Shown: positions 62,170-64,000 of the stretch, one piece after another | Layout of the letters: each line of letters opens with the position of its first letter | How positions within the stretch are numbered: position 1 is the stretch's first letter | Source of the DNA: Polaribacter reichenbachii | Lineage (GTDB): Bacteria; Bacteroidota; Bacteroidia; Flavobacteriales; Flavobacteriaceae | Direction of reading: 5' to 3' | Assembly: GCF_001975665.1 (NCBI RefSeq) | Contig: NZ_CP019419.1 | Coordinates: 3,207,501 to 3,271,500 of the forward strand | Length of the DNA: 64,000 bases | Program-made: the position numbers and the translations under genes | The notes under the pieces: model-generated | The model's database searches: none | Told to the model about the DNA's origin: nothing | What the model saw: only the letters and a program-made list of their open reading frames with translations

Positions 62170-63065
62170 GTTTTTTTCATTTTATTTATAAGTGATTCTA
62201 TAACTAATTCAATTAACAAATCTCTTTGAGTATATATCGTATCCCATTGTTCTTTATTCCAAGTATTTTCTTCTCGTTTATATATACCATGAGCTAAAAT
62301 ATGTCTCATATCATCTAATTTTCGATTTCTCAAAAGGCCATTTTGATTTTCAATTTTATTAATGATACTTTTTCGTATAAATTTATTTTCTCGACCAGGA
62401 GCATAATCTTCAGATAGCATTCTGTTAAAACTAGTTTTTAGATTTGTGGTTTCTTTATCATTAGACCAAAATCCTTCAATAAAAGAATATAAACTTAGTA
62501 GTTCTAGTAGAATTTCGTTAATTCCCGTTATTTTATAAATTTCTTCAAGTACAGAACTATATTTAACATTCAATGAAGATAAAATGTTAAAATATTCTAT
62601 TGCTTTTTCAAATGTTGTAGGATTAATTTCAAGTCTTGAAAAAGGAGAACAGTTTTTATACCCATCCCAATTAGGCATAACAATAGCTCCCTTAGGTATA
62701 TACTCTGATGTACTAGAAACTAAACTTGGTGAAAAATAAACAAGTCTTAAACATAATTGAAATAAATGAGTGAAATCTGTAGAGTTTTGATTTTCATAAC
62801 CATTGAGTGCTATAATAAAAATCGAATTTATCGGCAATGGTGAGTTTTTTGAGTACATCATTCCATTATTAATCAATTTGTTATATATCCAATCTTTAAA
62901 AGGTTCTTTAAGTTTTTTTAAATTTTTGTAATCAGTTATTAATAAATCTATTTTCTGATTTTTAAAAATTATTTGCTTTTTGAATTCTTCACCTGAGAAA
63001 TTAATGTTGTCAATTAACCAACATCCATATCGTATATTGTCTTTTAAAAAATGAATATCATTCAT
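62166..63065 (-). CDS. Hypothetical protein with HEPN-like (Apea-type) C terminus
   Basis: 299 residues, soluble. The C-terminal half is all-helical with the segment KLDDMRHILAHGIYK (about 250-264); R-x4-H next to a G is the type of motif found in Apea-like HEPN RNases. A second region (LLELLSLYSFIEGFWSN) matches the first helix of these domains. The N-terminal 150 residues are alpha/beta and not recognised. HEPN proteins are common as RNase effectors in bacterial immunity. The family assignment is moderate; it could be a non-catalytic Apea domain. Confidence 0.7.
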   Translation of the reverse strand: MNDIHFLKDNIRYGCWLIDNINFSGEEFKKQIIFKNQKIDLLITDYKNLKKLKEPFKDWIYNKLINNGMMYSKNSPLPINSIFIIALNGYENQNSTDFTHLFQLCLRLVYFSPSLVSSTSEYIPKGAIVMPNWDGYKNCSPFSRLEINPTTFEKAIEYFNILSSLNVKYSSVLEEIYKITGINEILLELLSLYSFIEGFWSNDKETTNLKTSFNRMLSEDYAPGRENKFIRKSIINKIENQNGLLRNRKLDDMRHILAHGIYKREENTWNKEQWDTIYTQRDLLIELVIESLINKMKKT

Positions 63066-63081
63066 AAATTTTTACCGAAAT

Positions 63082-63212
63082 GTAGTACAACTATTGTATA
63101 AGCATCACTTTTATCAGTTTATATATACAAACTACACGGGTAATGCTAGTTTTAGTGAGTTTTGTGTTTTACAATTTTTTTGTTAAATATATTAATATAC
63201 ACAGGAATAACA
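63082..63212 (-). repeat. attC-like repeat E4
   Basis: Begins GTAGTACAAC, then TGTATAAGCATCACTTTTAT; aligned with E3 over about 130 bp, with similarity extending through the following GGTTGTTGATTTTTTCT segment into repeat X. Its right end is not defined, so the array may go on beyond the window. Confidence 0.55.
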
Positions 63213-63255
63213 AATTAATTGCTAAGGTTTTTGTGTTGGTTGTTGATTTTTTCTA

Positions 63256-63350
63256 ATGTTCTTTTCCATTGAACTATCGACTGCGCTCAGGATTAAGAAA
63301 TTCTGAAACGAGTTCAGCATAGGCTTCGCCTAAAATCTAGACTTATTATT
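63256..63350. repeat. Dispersed repeat X
   Basis: TTCCATTGA...CGACTGCGCTCAGGATTAAG...GAAACGAGTTCAGCATAGG; one of several copies. Confidence 0.7.
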
Positions 63351-63398
63351 CGCTACGCGAGTTACCTACAACCAAAATACATTTTGGTTTTGGTAGTT

Positions 63399-63532
63399 CG
63401 AATTCTACCTCCTATTCCACTATCGCATCCAGACCGTTTCACTCTTTGGACGCTTACCGTTTCATAGGACTTGAATTGCTACGTAAACTATAGTATGTCG
63501 GGGTTTTTGGAGTTTAGAATTCTATTTTTTAG
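63399..63532. repeat. Repeat Y, copy 1
   Basis: GAATTCTACCTCCTATTCCAC...GGACGCTTACCGTTTCATAGG...TATAGTATGTCGGGGTTT; repeated at 63747-63912. Confidence 0.75.
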
Positions 63533-63537
63533 TTTAA

Positions 63538-63740
63538 AAAGTTTAACTCTTTTCTTTTTTCCATTGATGACCCTTCAACTGCGCTCAGGATTGAGAAATA
63601 CTGAAACGAGTTCAGCATAGGTTTTATATAACATCTAAACTTACTATATTTGGGTTCAAAGTTTAACTCTTTTCTTTTTTCCATTGATGACCCTTCGACT
63701 GCGCTCTGGATTGAGAAACAAAAAAATCTAGACTTACTAT
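63538..63740. repeat. Two tandem copies of dispersed repeat X
   Basis: Copies at 63538-63652 and 63653-63740 share GTTTAACTCTTTTCTTTTTT CCATTGATGACCCTTC (two adjoining blocks); the second is shortened in the GAGTTCAGCATAGG part. The reading frame on the minus strand across them is repeat-derived, not a gene. Confidence 0.75.
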
Positions 63741-63746
63741 ACTTCA

Positions 63747-63912
63747 CTTGAATTCTACCTCCTATTCCACTATCGCGTCCAGACCGTTCCACTGCGTTGA
63801 GTTCCCCAATCAAGTTGAGGACAGGCTTTGGACGCTTACCGTTTCATAGGACTTGAATTGCTACGTAAACTATAGTATGTCGGGGTTTGGAGTTTAGAAT
63901 GCTATTTTAGGG
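63747..63912. repeat. Repeat Y, copy 2, with an internal insertion
   Basis: As copy 1 but with about 30-40 extra bases after CAGACCGTTCCACTGCG (containing CAAGTTGAGGACAGG). Confidence 0.75.
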
Positions 63913-64000
63913 TTTAAAGTTTAATTCTTTATTTTTTTATTGATGACCCTTCGATTGCGCTCAGGATAACGAATACAGCATAGGTTTTATATAATCTAGA
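63913..64000. repeat. Dispersed repeat X, right-most copy
   Basis: GACCCTTCGATTGCGCTCAG followed by a shortened CAGCATAGG part; runs into the window end. Confidence 0.65.

Larger units (their letters stand above)
58079..63091. mobile_element. Integron-cassette-like array of three defence-type genes
   Basis: Three minus-strand genes, each alone, are separated by repeats of about 130-250 bp with imperfectly palindromic structure. The 7-10 bp at the two borders of each gene are inverted copies of each other: GTTAGGCATA (58203) and TATGCCTAAC (60078-60087) for the first, GTTAGTTGC (60206) and GCAACTAAC (61923-61931) for the second, and GTAGTACTAC (62160) and GTAGTACAAC (63082-63091), 9 of 10, for the third. 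The ends of a single repeat do not match this well. In integron cassettes the R' at the start and R'' at the end of one cassette show this relation. Read on the minus strand, R' precedes the start and R'' follows or includes the stop. No integrase is in the window. Confidence 0.6.

Noticed and set aside
63529..63813. 94-codon minus-strand reading frame
   Set aside because: It runs through repeats X and Y, and its two halves repeat the same peptide (SAVEGSSMEKRKELNF), so it is repeat-derived.

Overview
The window is AT-rich DNA from a member of Bacteroidota, most likely a marine Flavobacteriaceae (Polaribacter/Tenacibaculum-like; genus is inference). Supporting signs: a C-terminal type IX secretion tail on a giant secreted protein, a bacilliredoxin of the YtxJ type, an arginine decarboxylase/agmatinase/deoxyhypusine-synthase-like polyamine operon, fused E1 alpha/beta dehydrogenase, many lipoproteins, frequent TTG/GTG starts, and repeated matches to the Bacteroidota promoter (TTG, about 20 nt, TAnnTTTG). 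No tRNA, rRNA or CRISPR array was seen.

Layout. 1-6.9 kb: clpB 5' end, ytxJ, a DEAH helicase, then the polyamine operon speA-speB-DHS-like-acidic protein. 6.9-26.8 kb: housekeeping and surface genes (GNAT-nitrilase fusion, a decayed SDR gene, a large T9SS protein, fumarylacetoacetase, glyA, Na+/H+ antiporter, three small stress-type proteins, rmuC), interrupted at 19.2-21.1 kb by a stand-alone reverse transcriptase of the defence type with a hairpin-rich region in front of it, then acyltransferase, pepT, lipoproteins and a patatin. 26.8-37.4 kb: two S41 protease paralogues (one with a lost catalytic lysine), an ECF sigma operon with two DUF4252 proteins, a ParDE module, an M1 peptidase, an LRR-kinase fusion and an MtfA-like peptidase. 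37.4-50.8 kb: radical SAM protein, an XRE/HipA-like/DUF3037 operon facing an M14 peptidase across an operator-rich gap, Lrp, E1 fusion, reductase, CPXCG protein, pseudouridine synthase, MFS pump and two DUF805 proteins. 50.8-57.2 kb: the DUF58-MoxR-DUF4350-DUF4129-SpoIIM cluster with divergent RDD gene, containing a 110-bp tandem repeat.

The right end (57.2-64 kb) is an accessory region. Three minus-strand single-gene units (a KAP-like P-loop NTPase, an OLD-type ATPase with a TOPRIM-like end, and a protein with an HEPN-like motif) are separated by long imperfect-palindrome repeats. The short ends of those repeats are complementary across each gene, not across each repeat, and stop codons lie in or next to the left repeat boundary. 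This is how integron gene cassettes with attC sites look, but no integrase is in view. I consider this cassette-like defence array, and the reverse transcriptase with its structured upstream region, the two most interesting parts of the window. Dispersed repeats flank the array on both sides.
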